A stretch of 8,062 nucleotides of DNA from Chloroflexota bacterium (GTDB taxonomy: Bacteria; Chloroflexota; Anaerolineae; 4572-78; J111). A program made the position numbers and the translations under genes. Of the stretch, positions 1 to 7,500 are shown piece by piece. Under the pieces are notes generated by a model. It made no database searches, was not told the DNA's origin, and saw only the letters and a program-made list of their open reading frames with translations. The DNA is taken from NCBI GenBank assembly GCA_003694775.1, contig RFJV01000393.1:1-8062 (forward strand). Reading direction: 5' to 3'. Every line of letters begins with the position of its first letter. The stretch's first letter is position 1.

Positions 1-6
1 ATTGGC

Positions 7-67
7 GGTAGGGCCGGCATCCCTATGCCGGGCCCATTTTCTGGGGCATAGGGATGCCCCAGCTACC
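7..67. repeat. Tandem palindromic hairpins (intergenic repeat; possible terminator)
   Basis: Two GC-rich hairpins sit side by side. The first (11-35) pairs GGGCCGGCAT with ATGCCGGGCCC around the loop CCCT, with one bulged G. The second (41-62) is a perfect 9-bp stem, CTGGGGCAT/ATGCCCCAG, around the loop AGGG. The two are also inverted copies of each other: GGCATCCCTATGCC at 16-29 is the exact reverse complement of 45-58, and GGTAG at 7-11 matches CTACC at 63-67. The whole block could therefore fold as one long cruciform. The first hairpin is followed by ATTTTCT, so it might end transcription of a + strand gene to the left. The design resembles small non-autonomous palindromic repeats (REP- or MITE-like) scattered between genes in many genomes. 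That reading cannot be confirmed from one copy. Confidence 0.7.
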
Positions 68-76
68 ATGATGCTG

Positions 77-101
77 TAGGCGGATATCCTATTTGCCCCT
101 A
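77..101. repeat. Degenerate imperfect palindrome
   Basis: TAGG at 77-80 pairs with CCTA at 98-101, and several inner positions (G82-C96, A84-T94, A86-T92) still pair, with mismatches between. The central GGATATCC (82-89) is itself palindromic. It looks like a worn relative of the hairpins just upstream, but this is only a visual resemblance. Confidence 0.3.
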
Positions 102-132
102 AATTGAAACGCACCCTCCTCTACCCCACACT

Positions 133-161
133 TTGACGCCTTTTCCACCGTTTGCTATAAT
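133..161 (+). promoter_or_regulatory. Sigma70-type promoter with extended -10
   Basis: TTGACG (-35, 133-138) and TATAAT (-10, 156-161) are separated by exactly 17 bases. TG at 153-154 gives the extended -10 form TGnTATAAT. Transcription would start near 167-169, leaving a leader of about 50 bases before the ATG at 218. No other promoter of this quality was seen upstream of the four + strand genes, and the gaps between them are 17 bases or less, so this is the likely promoter of the whole operon. A housekeeping sigma factor is inferred from the near-perfect match. Confidence 0.8.
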
Positions 162-191
162 GCTTAAGTTCACAAGCCGTCGATTTTATTT

Positions 192-210
192 AAGGAAACA
201 GACAAAGGGA
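192..210 (+). promoter_or_regulatory. Leader with ribosome binding site and two ANGGA motifs
   Basis: AAAGGGA at 204-210 lies 7 bases before the ATG at 218 and is the probable Shine-Dalgarno site. A second purine-rich site, AAGGA (192-196), is 14 bases further upstream. Both AAGGA (192-196) and AGGGA (206-210) match ANGGA, the core of CsrA binding sites in known targets, and the second overlaps the ribosome binding site. A CsrA gene is encoded 7 kb away. Regulation by CsrA is an inference; neither motif sits in an obvious hairpin loop. Confidence 0.45.
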
Positions 211-217
211 TTTATGT

Positions 218-2491
218 ATGGTTGATAACATTCACGGTTCGGTCACGCAGATTGGGCCTTCGGTTGCCCCCAAGCTGGAAGCCACCCAGGGGCCCAATGC
301 CGGTGAGACATACCGCGTCAAACTGACCACCCGCATCGGGCGCGAACGGGATAACGATGTTATCCTGACCGACCCCAAGGTCTCGCGCCACCACGCCCGG
401 ATTGACCTGCAGGAAGGCGTGTGGGTGCTCACCGACCTGGGCAGTGCCAACAAAACCTACCTCAACGGCGCGGTGGTAACCTCGCCCACTCCCCTGGAAA
501 GCGGCGACCGCATCCGGCTGGGAGAAACCGAACTGACTTTCCACCTGCCGCTCAAGCCAGATTCGGACGCGCCGATTCCCCGGCGAGCCGCCCGCTCAAA
601 AGCAGAAACCATCGTTGCCGCGGCCCCGGCCCCCAAACCGGACACCGCCGCGGCCCCGCAGGTCGCCCAGACCACCCCTTCCCGGATGTTCTGGCTGGTC
701 GGCGGGTTTGTGGCCCTGCTGGCCGTGGCCGCAGTGGTGCTGTTCACCGTCTTTCTCAGCCGCGAACCGTCTACCGCCCCTACCCCGACCGCGGCGGCAG
801 AATTCCCGGAAACCCCTGTCGCCGGGACACCCGCGGCCGCCGCAGACATCCCCTCCACCCCCGGCCTGGTGCTGGCCTACGAGGAAGATTTCAGCGACTC
901 CTTCGGCGGTTGGGATGACGCCTTTGATACCTATACCACCAAGCAGTACGGCAACCACCGCTACCAGATTGAGGTGACCGCCAGCAACCTGGTGGCCTGG
1001 GGAATGGCAAACCGGAGCGTGTCCGACTTTGAAGTGCAAGTCGAAACCCGGCTGGAAGACGGAAGCCCTACCAACAGCTTTGGTCTGCTGTTCCGCTTTA
1101 AAGACCGGGACAACTTTTACCGGTTCGACATTTCCGGAGACGGTTTCTTCCTGCTCAGCAAGTTTGTGGATACCCATTGGGTCACCCTGGTGGACTGGAC
1201 CGAATCGCCGGCTCTGAATACCGGCGTCGGGGCAGACAACATCCTCAAGGTGTCCGCTTTTGGGCCGCAGATTACCGTTTGGGCCAACGGGCAGAAGCTG
1301 GCCTCTGTTACGGACGACTCGCTGACCGAGGGCAACTTTGGCTTCTTTGCCAGCACCTTCAGCGAACCGTACATCTGGGTCAGCTTCGACAACCTGAAAA
1401 TGTGGGTCCCCGCAGGCAAGGAGCAGGCCATCACAATGATTCCCACGGCGACCCGCCCCAGCGCGGCCCCCGCCGACACCCCGGCTCCGGCTCCCACGTC
1501 CACCGCAGTTCCCAGCACCGCGACCGCCTCGCCGGAAGCAGAAACCGCCATCAGCGAGTCGCCCTTACCAACAGCGACCGCTACACCAACCCCCCAGCCC
1601 CTGCCGGAATACGCCTCCCGCGACCAGACCCTGGGTCGGGGCGAACGGCCCGTATCCGGGCGGATTCTCTTCCCGCTGTTCGACCCCCAACGCGGCATTT
1701 ACGACATCTACATTGCCGATGCCGCAGACGGCGACAACCGGGAGCTGGTGCAGGCCAACGCCAGCCAGCCCGCGGCCAGCGCCGACGGCAAGAATATTGC
1801 CTACCGCTCCTGGCAGGCCGACAAACGCGGCCTGTTTACCCGCCCCCTGGCCGGCGGCGATGCCTGGGGATTCGACCTGTTCTTTGAATCGGCCCGGCCC
1901 CAGATTTCCCCCGCCGACCAGAGCCTGATGTACTACTCCCGCACCGGCGGCAAAGAGCCGGCCATCTACCGGGTTATCAACGGCGTGGGCGAGGTGATGC
2001 GCCGGGAGAGCGTCCCCGTCCAGGGCAAAGCCCCCAAGTGGTCGCCCGACGGCCAGCAGTTTGTGTACAGCGGCTGTCTGGGGAACGAATGCGGCATCAT
2101 CCTCAGCAACATCGACGGGAGCAACCCCCGCCTGCTAACCGACCACCCCACCGATACCAGCCCGGAAATTTCACCCGATGGCAAGCAGGTGGTCTTTATG
2201 TCCCAGCGCGGCGGCGACTGGGAAATCTATTCCGTTAGCATAGACGGCGGCAAGATTACCGCCCTCACCTCCGACGACGCCAGCACCGGCCTGCCCACCT
2301 GGTCGCCAGACGGGCGTAAAATTGCCTTTGTTTCCAACCGGGACGGCGAATGGGCCATCTGGGATATGAACCCGGACGGCAGTGCCCAGCGCCGCCTCTT
2401 TACCCTGGACGGGACCATCAACGGGACTGTCCAGCACGACCCGGCCAACAGCTTTGGATGGGTAGAAGAAAACATCGACTGGATTCCGTAA
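218..2491 (+). CDS. FHA-domain membrane protein with jelly-roll and TolB-type propeller domains
   Basis: This 757-residue protein spans the membrane once. Residues about 20-110 are an FHA domain with the phosphothreonine-binding signatures GR (41-42), SRHHA (56-60) and NKTYLNG (78-84). An Ala/Pro linker leads to a hydrophobic helix at about 157-180. Arg-154 to Arg-156 precede the helix, and no signal peptide comes before the FHA domain, so the N-terminus should be cytoplasmic. Outside follow a beta-rich domain (about 219-397) resembling LamG or DUF1080-type jelly-rolls, a Thr/Pro linker (about 403-465), and a propeller of TolB/PD40 repeats. Blades are recognisable by SADGK (521), SPDGQ (609), SPDGK (652) and SPDGR (697). 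Known FHA domains read phosphothreonine made by Ser/Thr kinases; no such kinase is in the window. The ligand of the outer domains is unknown. The ATG at 214 is out of frame and stops at once; 218 has the ribosome binding site. First gene of the operon. Confidence 0.88.
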   Translation: MVDNIHGSVTQIGPSVAPKLEATQGPNAGETYRVKLTTRIGRERDNDVILTDPKVSRHHARIDLQEGVWVLTDLGSANKTYLNGAVVTSPTPLESGDRIRLGETELTFHLPLKPDSDAPIPRRAARSKAETIVAAAPAPKPDTAAAPQVAQTTPSRMFWLVGGFVALLAVAAVVLFTVFLSREPSTAPTPTAAAEFPETPVAGTPAAAADIPSTPGLVLAYEEDFSDSFGGWDDAFDTYTTKQYGNHRYQIEVTASNLVAWGMANRSVSDFEVQVETRLEDGSPTNSFGLLFRFKDRDNFYRFDISGDGFFLLSKFVDTHWVTLVDWTESPALNTGVGADNILKVSAFGPQITVWANGQKLASVTDDSLTEGNFGFFASTFSEPYIWVSFDNLKMWVPAGKEQAITMIPTATRPSAAPADTPAPAPTSTAVPSTATASPEAETAISESPLPTATATPTPQPLPEYASRDQTLGRGERPVSGRILFPLFDPQRGIYDIYIADAADGDNRELVQANASQPAASADGKNIAYRSWQADKRGLFTRPLAGGDAWGFDLFFESARPQISPADQSLMYYSRTGGKEPAIYRVINGVGEVMRRESVPVQGKAPKWSPDGQQFVYSGCLGNECGIILSNIDGSNPRLLTDHPTDTSPEISPDGKQVVFMSQRGGDWEIYSVSIDGGKITALTSDDASTGLPTWSPDGRKIAFVSNRDGEWAIWDMNPDGSAQRRLFTLDGTINGTVQHDPANSFGWVEENIDWIP
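1424..1612 (+). other. Thr/Pro/Ala-rich linker segment inside the FHA protein
   Basis: Residues about 403-465 of the FHA protein are almost entirely Thr, Pro, Ala and Ser, with TATATPTPQ near the end. The segment joins the jelly-roll-like domain to the propeller and should act as a flexible or O-glycosylatable spacer on the cell surface. That role is inferred from composition. Confidence 0.6.
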
Positions 2492-2500
2492 CCGGACGTA

Positions 2501-3853
2501 ATGAACTTTTTTGGCCTGGATAAACAAACCTCCCGAATTCTGGCCGGCATTGGCCTGGGTATCGTTTTGACCTTTGCCGTTATCGGCTTGATGCAGTTGC
2601 AAGACGACGGGCGTTTGACCGCCCTGGCGGCCACGCCAACGGCTACCAAAACGCCCGTCGCCACGGCAACGCCCAGCCCAACCCATACCCCTTCTCCCAC
2701 CGCTACCTCTACCCCTACCTCCACCCCCACCCCAACCAGCACCCCATCGCCCACGCCCACCGCCACCCATACCCCATCACCAACACCCACCGCTACCGCG
2801 ACCGAAACGCCGTTTCCCATCGCCACCCCAACCCTGACCATTGCCGAACCGGTCACCACGACCGAAGCTATTTCTGCCACCATACCGCTTACCGGAACAA
2901 CCGGCCTGACCATCACCCAGCCGATTACGCCGGTTGGCACGCCGACCCCGACCCCCACCCCGGTTCCCCGCACCCTGCCCGTCCCCACCGACCTGCCGGA
3001 CTACCGCCAGGCCGAACCGCACTTCTGGTTTACCCGTCCCTTTACCGATGCCTACTTCACCTGGGGAAGCTACTACTACCCCTACGGAACCAACGGGCGA
3101 GGGCAGTATTTCTGGCATACCGGCATCGACATTCAGAACCCGGAAGGAACCACGATTCTGGCCGTCGGTGACGGGGTAGTCACCTTCGCCGGCCCGGACG
3201 ACAAAGTGACCGTCGGGCCGTGGCCCAACTTTTACGGGCAGGCGGTGATGATAGAGCACAACCAGCGCTGGCAGGACAAAAACGTGTACACCCTGTACGG
3301 GCACGTCTCCAAAGTGCTGGTCAAACCGGGCGACCAGGTAAAAGCCGGCCAGCCCATTGCCGAGGTGGGACAGCTAGGGGTTGCCATTGGCCCGCACCTG
3401 CACCTGGAAGTGCGGGTCGGCGGGACCACTTATGATGATGTGCGCAATCCAGACCTGTGGGTACGCCCAGACTCCGGTTACGGGGTAATTGCCGGTCGGG
3501 TAATAGACTACCAGAACTACTTTGTCCCCCAGCAGTTGGTGACCCTGCACCGGGCCGCCGCTCCCAGCCGTTTCTGGCGCGAAACCTTTACCTACCCGGA
3601 CAACATCGTTCCGTCTGACGAGACCCTGTACGAAACCTTCACCTTCGCCGACGTTCCGACCGGGCAGTATATTCTCAAAACCTTTTTCGACGGCCACCAG
3701 TTTACCATTCCGGTAACGGTGACCAACCAGAGCCTGACTTTCGTGGAAATACGGGCCACCGAACCGCCGCGGCCCGCACCGGTCCCGCCGGTGGTTTCGT
3801 CAACCCTTGCCATCACCACCGCGCCCGCCATCACCGGTGCGCCGTCGCAGTAG
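2501..3853 (+). CDS. Membrane-anchored M23 (LytM-type) metallopeptidase
   Basis: This 450-residue protein is a probable peptidoglycan endopeptidase that cuts peptide cross-links outside the membrane. A hydrophobic helix (about 12-33) with few charges serves as an uncleaved anchor or signal peptide. Residues about 45-160 form a Thr/Pro stalk. The M23 domain (about 185-325) keeps the full active-site set: HTGID with H206 and D210, YGH with H268, and HLH with H299 and H301. By comparison with LytM, H206, D210 and H301 should bind zinc, and H268 and H299 should be catalytic, so the enzyme looks active. Residues about 328-420 (starting GVIAGRVID) look like a carboxypeptidase-regulatory-type beta-sandwich, which may bind the wall; a Pro/Thr tail ends the protein. 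The start is 9 bases after the FHA gene stop with only a weak Shine-Dalgarno (CGGACG), suggesting translational coupling. The next Met (31) would lose the anchor, so this start is preferred. Confidence 0.9.
   Translation: MNFFGLDKQTSRILAGIGLGIVLTFAVIGLMQLQDDGRLTALAATPTATKTPVATATPSPTHTPSPTATSTPTSTPTPTSTPSPTPTATHTPSPTPTATATETPFPIATPTLTIAEPVTTTEAISATIPLTGTTGLTITQPITPVGTPTPTPTPVPRTLPVPTDLPDYRQAEPHFWFTRPFTDAYFTWGSYYYPYGTNGRGQYFWHTGIDIQNPEGTTILAVGDGVVTFAGPDDKVTVGPWPNFYGQAVMIEHNQRWQDKNVYTLYGHVSKVLVKPGDQVKAGQPIAEVGQLGVAIGPHLHLEVRVGGTTYDDVRNPDLWVRPDSGYGVIAGRVIDYQNYFVPQQLVTLHRAAAPSRFWRETFTYPDNIVPSDETLYETFTFADVPTGQYILKTFFDGHQFTIPVTVTNQSLTFVEIRATEPPRPAPVPPVVSSTLAITTAPAITGAPSQ
2633..2980 (+). repeat. Low-complexity Thr/Pro stalk coding repeat in the M23 gene
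   Basis: The DNA is a C-rich run of ACC/CCC/GCC codons encoding Thr, Pro, Ser and Ala. The clearest tandem copy is a 30-base unit at 2741-2770 repeated at 2771-2800, encoding TPSPTPTATH then TPSPTPTATA, with a related unit near 2681-2710. Synonymous codons differ between copies (for example TCG/TCA, ACG/ACA), so the repeat is either old or kept at the protein level. Length variation between strains would be expected here. The product is probably an extended surface spacer. Confidence 0.7.
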
Positions 3854-3870
3854 CCTTTTGGGGAACACCG

Positions 3871-4569
3871 ATGACCAACATCCTGGTTGTAGATGACGAA
3901 GAGCGAGTCGCCCTGTCGATTGAGCGGAGTTTAAAAAAAGAGTACCGTGTTCAGGTAGCCCATAACGGTCCCGATGCCCTTAAACTGGCCCGCCGCATCA
4001 AACCGGACCTGATTATCCTGGACATCATCATGCCCGGCATGAGCGGCCTGGAGGTATGCCGCGAACTGCGCACCGACCCCCTTCTGCAGGATACCCCTAT
4101 CCTTTTTCTGACCGCCCGCGCCCGTGTAGAAGACCGCATCGAGGGACTGGAGGCCGGCGCAGACGACTACCTGACCAAACCCTTTGACGTGCGCGAACTG
4201 CTGTTGCGTGTCAAAGCCATTCTCCGCCGGACCGCCCCCCCGTCAAGCCGGGAAGAACGTCCAGAAGAAGTAGTGGTGGGACAGCTCCGGCTCAACTGCC
4301 GCACCTACCAGATTTCCACCCCGGAAAAAACCGTCCTGCTGACCCCCGTCGAGTTCGACCTGATGTATCACCTGATGAGCCATCCCGGCGAAATCTTCAG
4401 CGGCGAAAGGCTCCTGCACGAACTGTGGGAATACCCCAGCGATACCGGCAGTCCCGACCTGGTCCGGATGCATATCCGCAACCTGCGCCTGAAAATAGAG
4501 CCAGACCCCAGCCAGCCGCGCTACATTCTGACCGTTCCTCGCCACGGCTACACCCTGGCCCAGGAATAA
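3871..4569 (+). CDS. OmpR-type response regulator
   Basis: This 232-residue protein has a receiver domain (1-120) and a winged-helix DNA-binding domain (about 133-230). The receiver has every key residue: acidic pocket D8/D9, phospho-acceptor D51 in LDIIMPG, switch T81, Y100, and K103 in LTKPF. The output domain has the family marks LTPVEFDLM, the recognition-helix region VRMHIRNLRLKIE and the C-terminal wing TVPRHGYTL. It should bind DNA as a phosphorylation-driven dimer and control transcription. GGGGAA at 3860-3865 is a good Shine-Dalgarno site 5 bases before the ATG. It lies 17 bases after the M23 gene and 9 bases before the kinase gene, so the kinase is its likely partner. Targets are unknown; autoregulation of this operon is plausible, but no repeated operator was recognised in the promoter region. 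Confidence 0.95.
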   Translation: MTNILVVDDEERVALSIERSLKKEYRVQVAHNGPDALKLARRIKPDLIILDIIMPGMSGLEVCRELRTDPLLQDTPILFLTARARVEDRIEGLEAGADDYLTKPFDVRELLLRVKAILRRTAPPSSREERPEEVVVGQLRLNCRTYQISTPEKTVLLTPVEFDLMYHLMSHPGEIFSGERLLHELWEYPSDTGSPDLVRMHIRNLRLKIEPDPSQPRYILTVPRHGYTLAQE

Positions 4570-4578
4570 AAATTTGCT

Positions 4579-7500
4579 ATGGACGTCCCAAACCTGCTGG
4601 TCATTGACGACGAAGAAGAAATCTTAAAGATTATCCGGGCCATTCTGTCTGCCGAGGGATACCGGGTAGCCACCGAAACAGACGGCTTCCAGGGGCTGGC
4701 GCGGCTGGCCGGCGAACGGTTCGATGTAGTCATCAGCGACCTGATGATGCCGGATATCGACGGGCTGACCATCCTGCGGGAGGTCAAAAAGCGAGACCCT
4801 ACCGCGGAAGTCATCCTTATCACCGCCTACGGCTCCACAGAAACCGCCATCGAGGCCCTCCGGCAGGGAGCGTACGACTACATCACCAAGCCCTTCAACC
4901 GGGCCGACCTGGTGCACGCGGTCAAGCAGGCCCTCAACTACCGCGCCTTGCACCGGGAAAAGGATAATCTCCTCTTCCGCCTCCAACAGCAGAGGGACGA
5001 CCTGCAGAAGATGCTGGACGCGGCCAAGTCGCTGGCGCAAATGCGCCATCTTCCCGCCGACCTGGCCCGCGAAGTGAACCGCCTGGCCCACCAGCACCTG
5101 AACGCCGTTACCGCCCTGACCGTCTACAACGCCAAAGGCCGTCTGCTGTTTACCGCCACTGCGGATATGTTCCACCCGCAGTGGCAGAAGATTTTCTCCC
5201 AACACCCGCCCCACACCCATATCCTGCAGTCCCTGTGGAGCAACCTTCCCCGCTACAGCCATTCCTTTCTGCTTGACCCCCAGCAGACTGGCCTGCCCTG
5301 GCCTCCGGCAGAGACCGGCAACCTGCCCCCCCTGCTGATGACCCCGCTGGCAGAAAGTGACCGGTCGCCGGCCGCCATTCTCTGGGCGCAGGGGGTCACC
5401 AATCCCCCGGCGATAGAACTGGTGCAGAAGCTGGAAATTTTTGGCAGTCACCTGCACAGCGCTCTGGAAAATGCCCACTTTCTGGCGGCCCAACAGCAGA
5501 TGCTTCAGGCCCGCAACCGGCTGGTCGAGGCCAGCCGGCGAATTACCACCATTCTGAACCCAACGGAGCTTCTGCAAACCATCCTGGAAGCGGCCCTGGC
5601 CGTGGTGGAGCATGCCGGGATGGCGGTCATCTACGCCGGGTCTGCCGCCGGCTGGCAAACCCTGAGCCTGACCCGCGGCGACCCCGTACCGGTAGAAAGC
5701 TCCCCGGTTCCGGAATCTGTCCTGCGGCAAATCCTCATCGAACGGCAAACCACATACCTGCCCCGCTGGTCGGACTGGCCGGCCAGCCCCGAAGCATCCC
5801 TGCTGGCCGAACCCATCGGGACCACCTCCATCCCGGTAGGGGTGCTGGCCCTCCTCAGCGATTCCCCAGATGCCTTTGACGATGACGACTTTCAACTGAT
5901 GGAAATGCTGGCCGACCAGGCCGCCATTGCCCTGCAGAACGCCCGCCTGTACCAGGAGGCCCGCCGCGCCGATGAGCTGGAAGCCCTGCAGGAAACCGGA
6001 CAGGCTATCGTCAGCAGTCTGGACCTGCACGATGTGGCAATGACCGCTATGTCTTTTGCCCGCGGCCTGACCGGGGCATCGGCCTGCTGTATCCACCTGT
6101 ACCGGCAGATTGGCCCCACCATCGAACCGGATACGGTCATTACCCTGGATGACCAGAAGCCGTTCGGGCCGGCGGACTGCCAGAAAGCGGCTGAATTGAG
6201 CCGGCAAACGGTGGAATCGGGCCGCACCGAAGCCTGGATATGGCGTGCCCCGGCTCAGGAAGCCGCGCCAGGAGATATCAAGGCCTGGCTAAGCATTCCG
6301 CTGGTCGCCGGTCAAACTGTACTGGGCACGATGGAGCTGGGCAGTGAAGACGCCCGCGCCTTCAACCAGGACGACATCCGCCTGACCGGAATCATCGCCG
6401 TTCAGACCACAACCGCGGTGCAGAATGCCAACCTCTTCCGCGAACTGTCGTCGGCGTATCAGGACCTGTCGCGCCAGCAAGAGGAAATTCTCCGCAAAAC
6501 CAGCACCCTGCGCGCCCTGTTCAACAGCATCACCGACGGCCTGTATATTGTAGACCGGGACCACCGCATCGTTGCCATCAACCAGGCCGAAGCCGACCGC
6601 CTGAAACAGCCGGTCGACATGCTGATAGGCCGGGTCTGTTCTGCCGCTCTGTGGGGGCAGGCGGCGGAACCGCTGGCAGAGCTGATTGACCGCACTTTTA
6701 CCGGCGGGCAGGAAGGCGCATGGGAGGCAGACACCGCGGGGCCGGCAGGCGACCTGTTCCGCGACCGGTCGGTGCGGACCTATCCCATTTTCAAGACCCG
6801 CCCGGAAACGGACACCGCCGGCGGCCCGGCAGAGGTGGAGCAGGTCATCATTTTTGCCCAGGATGTGTCGGAACAGCGCCGCCTGCAGGCTTCCCTGTTC
6901 CGGTCGGCCAATCTGGCCGCGGTGGGTCAGCTGGCCTCCAGCATTGCCCACCAAATCAACAACCCCCTGACGGTGGTGGTTGCCAATGCCCAACTGCTGG
7001 AGATGGAGCTTGACCCATCCTCACCCGATTATGCCCTGGTGCGGGATATTCTTCAGGCGGGGGAGCAAATCCGGCACGCGGTTCAGAACCTGCTGGATTT
7101 CTCCATGCAGGAGCGGTACGAGTGGTTTGAAACCAGTGTGTCAGATACCATTGGCGACGCCCTCCTGCTGGCCGGACATTCTTTGCGAAAGAGCAGAATC
7201 AGGGTGGAGGAGGAGATTGCGCCCCTGCCGGAAATTATTGCCAGCGCCAGCCACCTGAAACTGCTCTGGCTGAACCTGATTCTGAATGCACGGGACGCCA
7301 TTACTGCCCGTCTGCGGGGGGAAACGGGGGGTGAGCCGGCGGAAGAGGGGGTCATTACCGTCCGGGCACATCAAAAAAATCCCGACCAGCTGGAAGTGCA
7401 GATAACAGATAACGGGGTCGGGATTTTGCCGGAACACCAGGACCGGCTGTTCCATCCATTTTTTACCACCAAAGGCCCCAAACATATGGGGCTGGGGCTT

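Noticed and set aside
214..225. ATG at 214 as the start of the FHA gene
   Set aside because: It reads Met-Tyr-Gly then stop (TGA at 223-225); the ATG at 218 opens the real frame.
421..918. 165-codon + strand frame inside the FHA gene
   Set aside because: Out-of-frame shadow with an Arg/Pro-rich translation, lying wholly inside a gene with clear domains.
2227..2988. 253-codon antisense frame rich in Val/Gly repeats
   Set aside because: The repetitive VGVGVGV translation is the complement of the Thr/Pro stalk codons and the propeller gene; no independent coding signal.
4624..6207. 527-codon open frame antisense to the kinase gene
   Set aside because: It is the mirror of a GC-rich coding frame; the translation has no recognisable domain, and the + strand kinase motifs fully explain the region.
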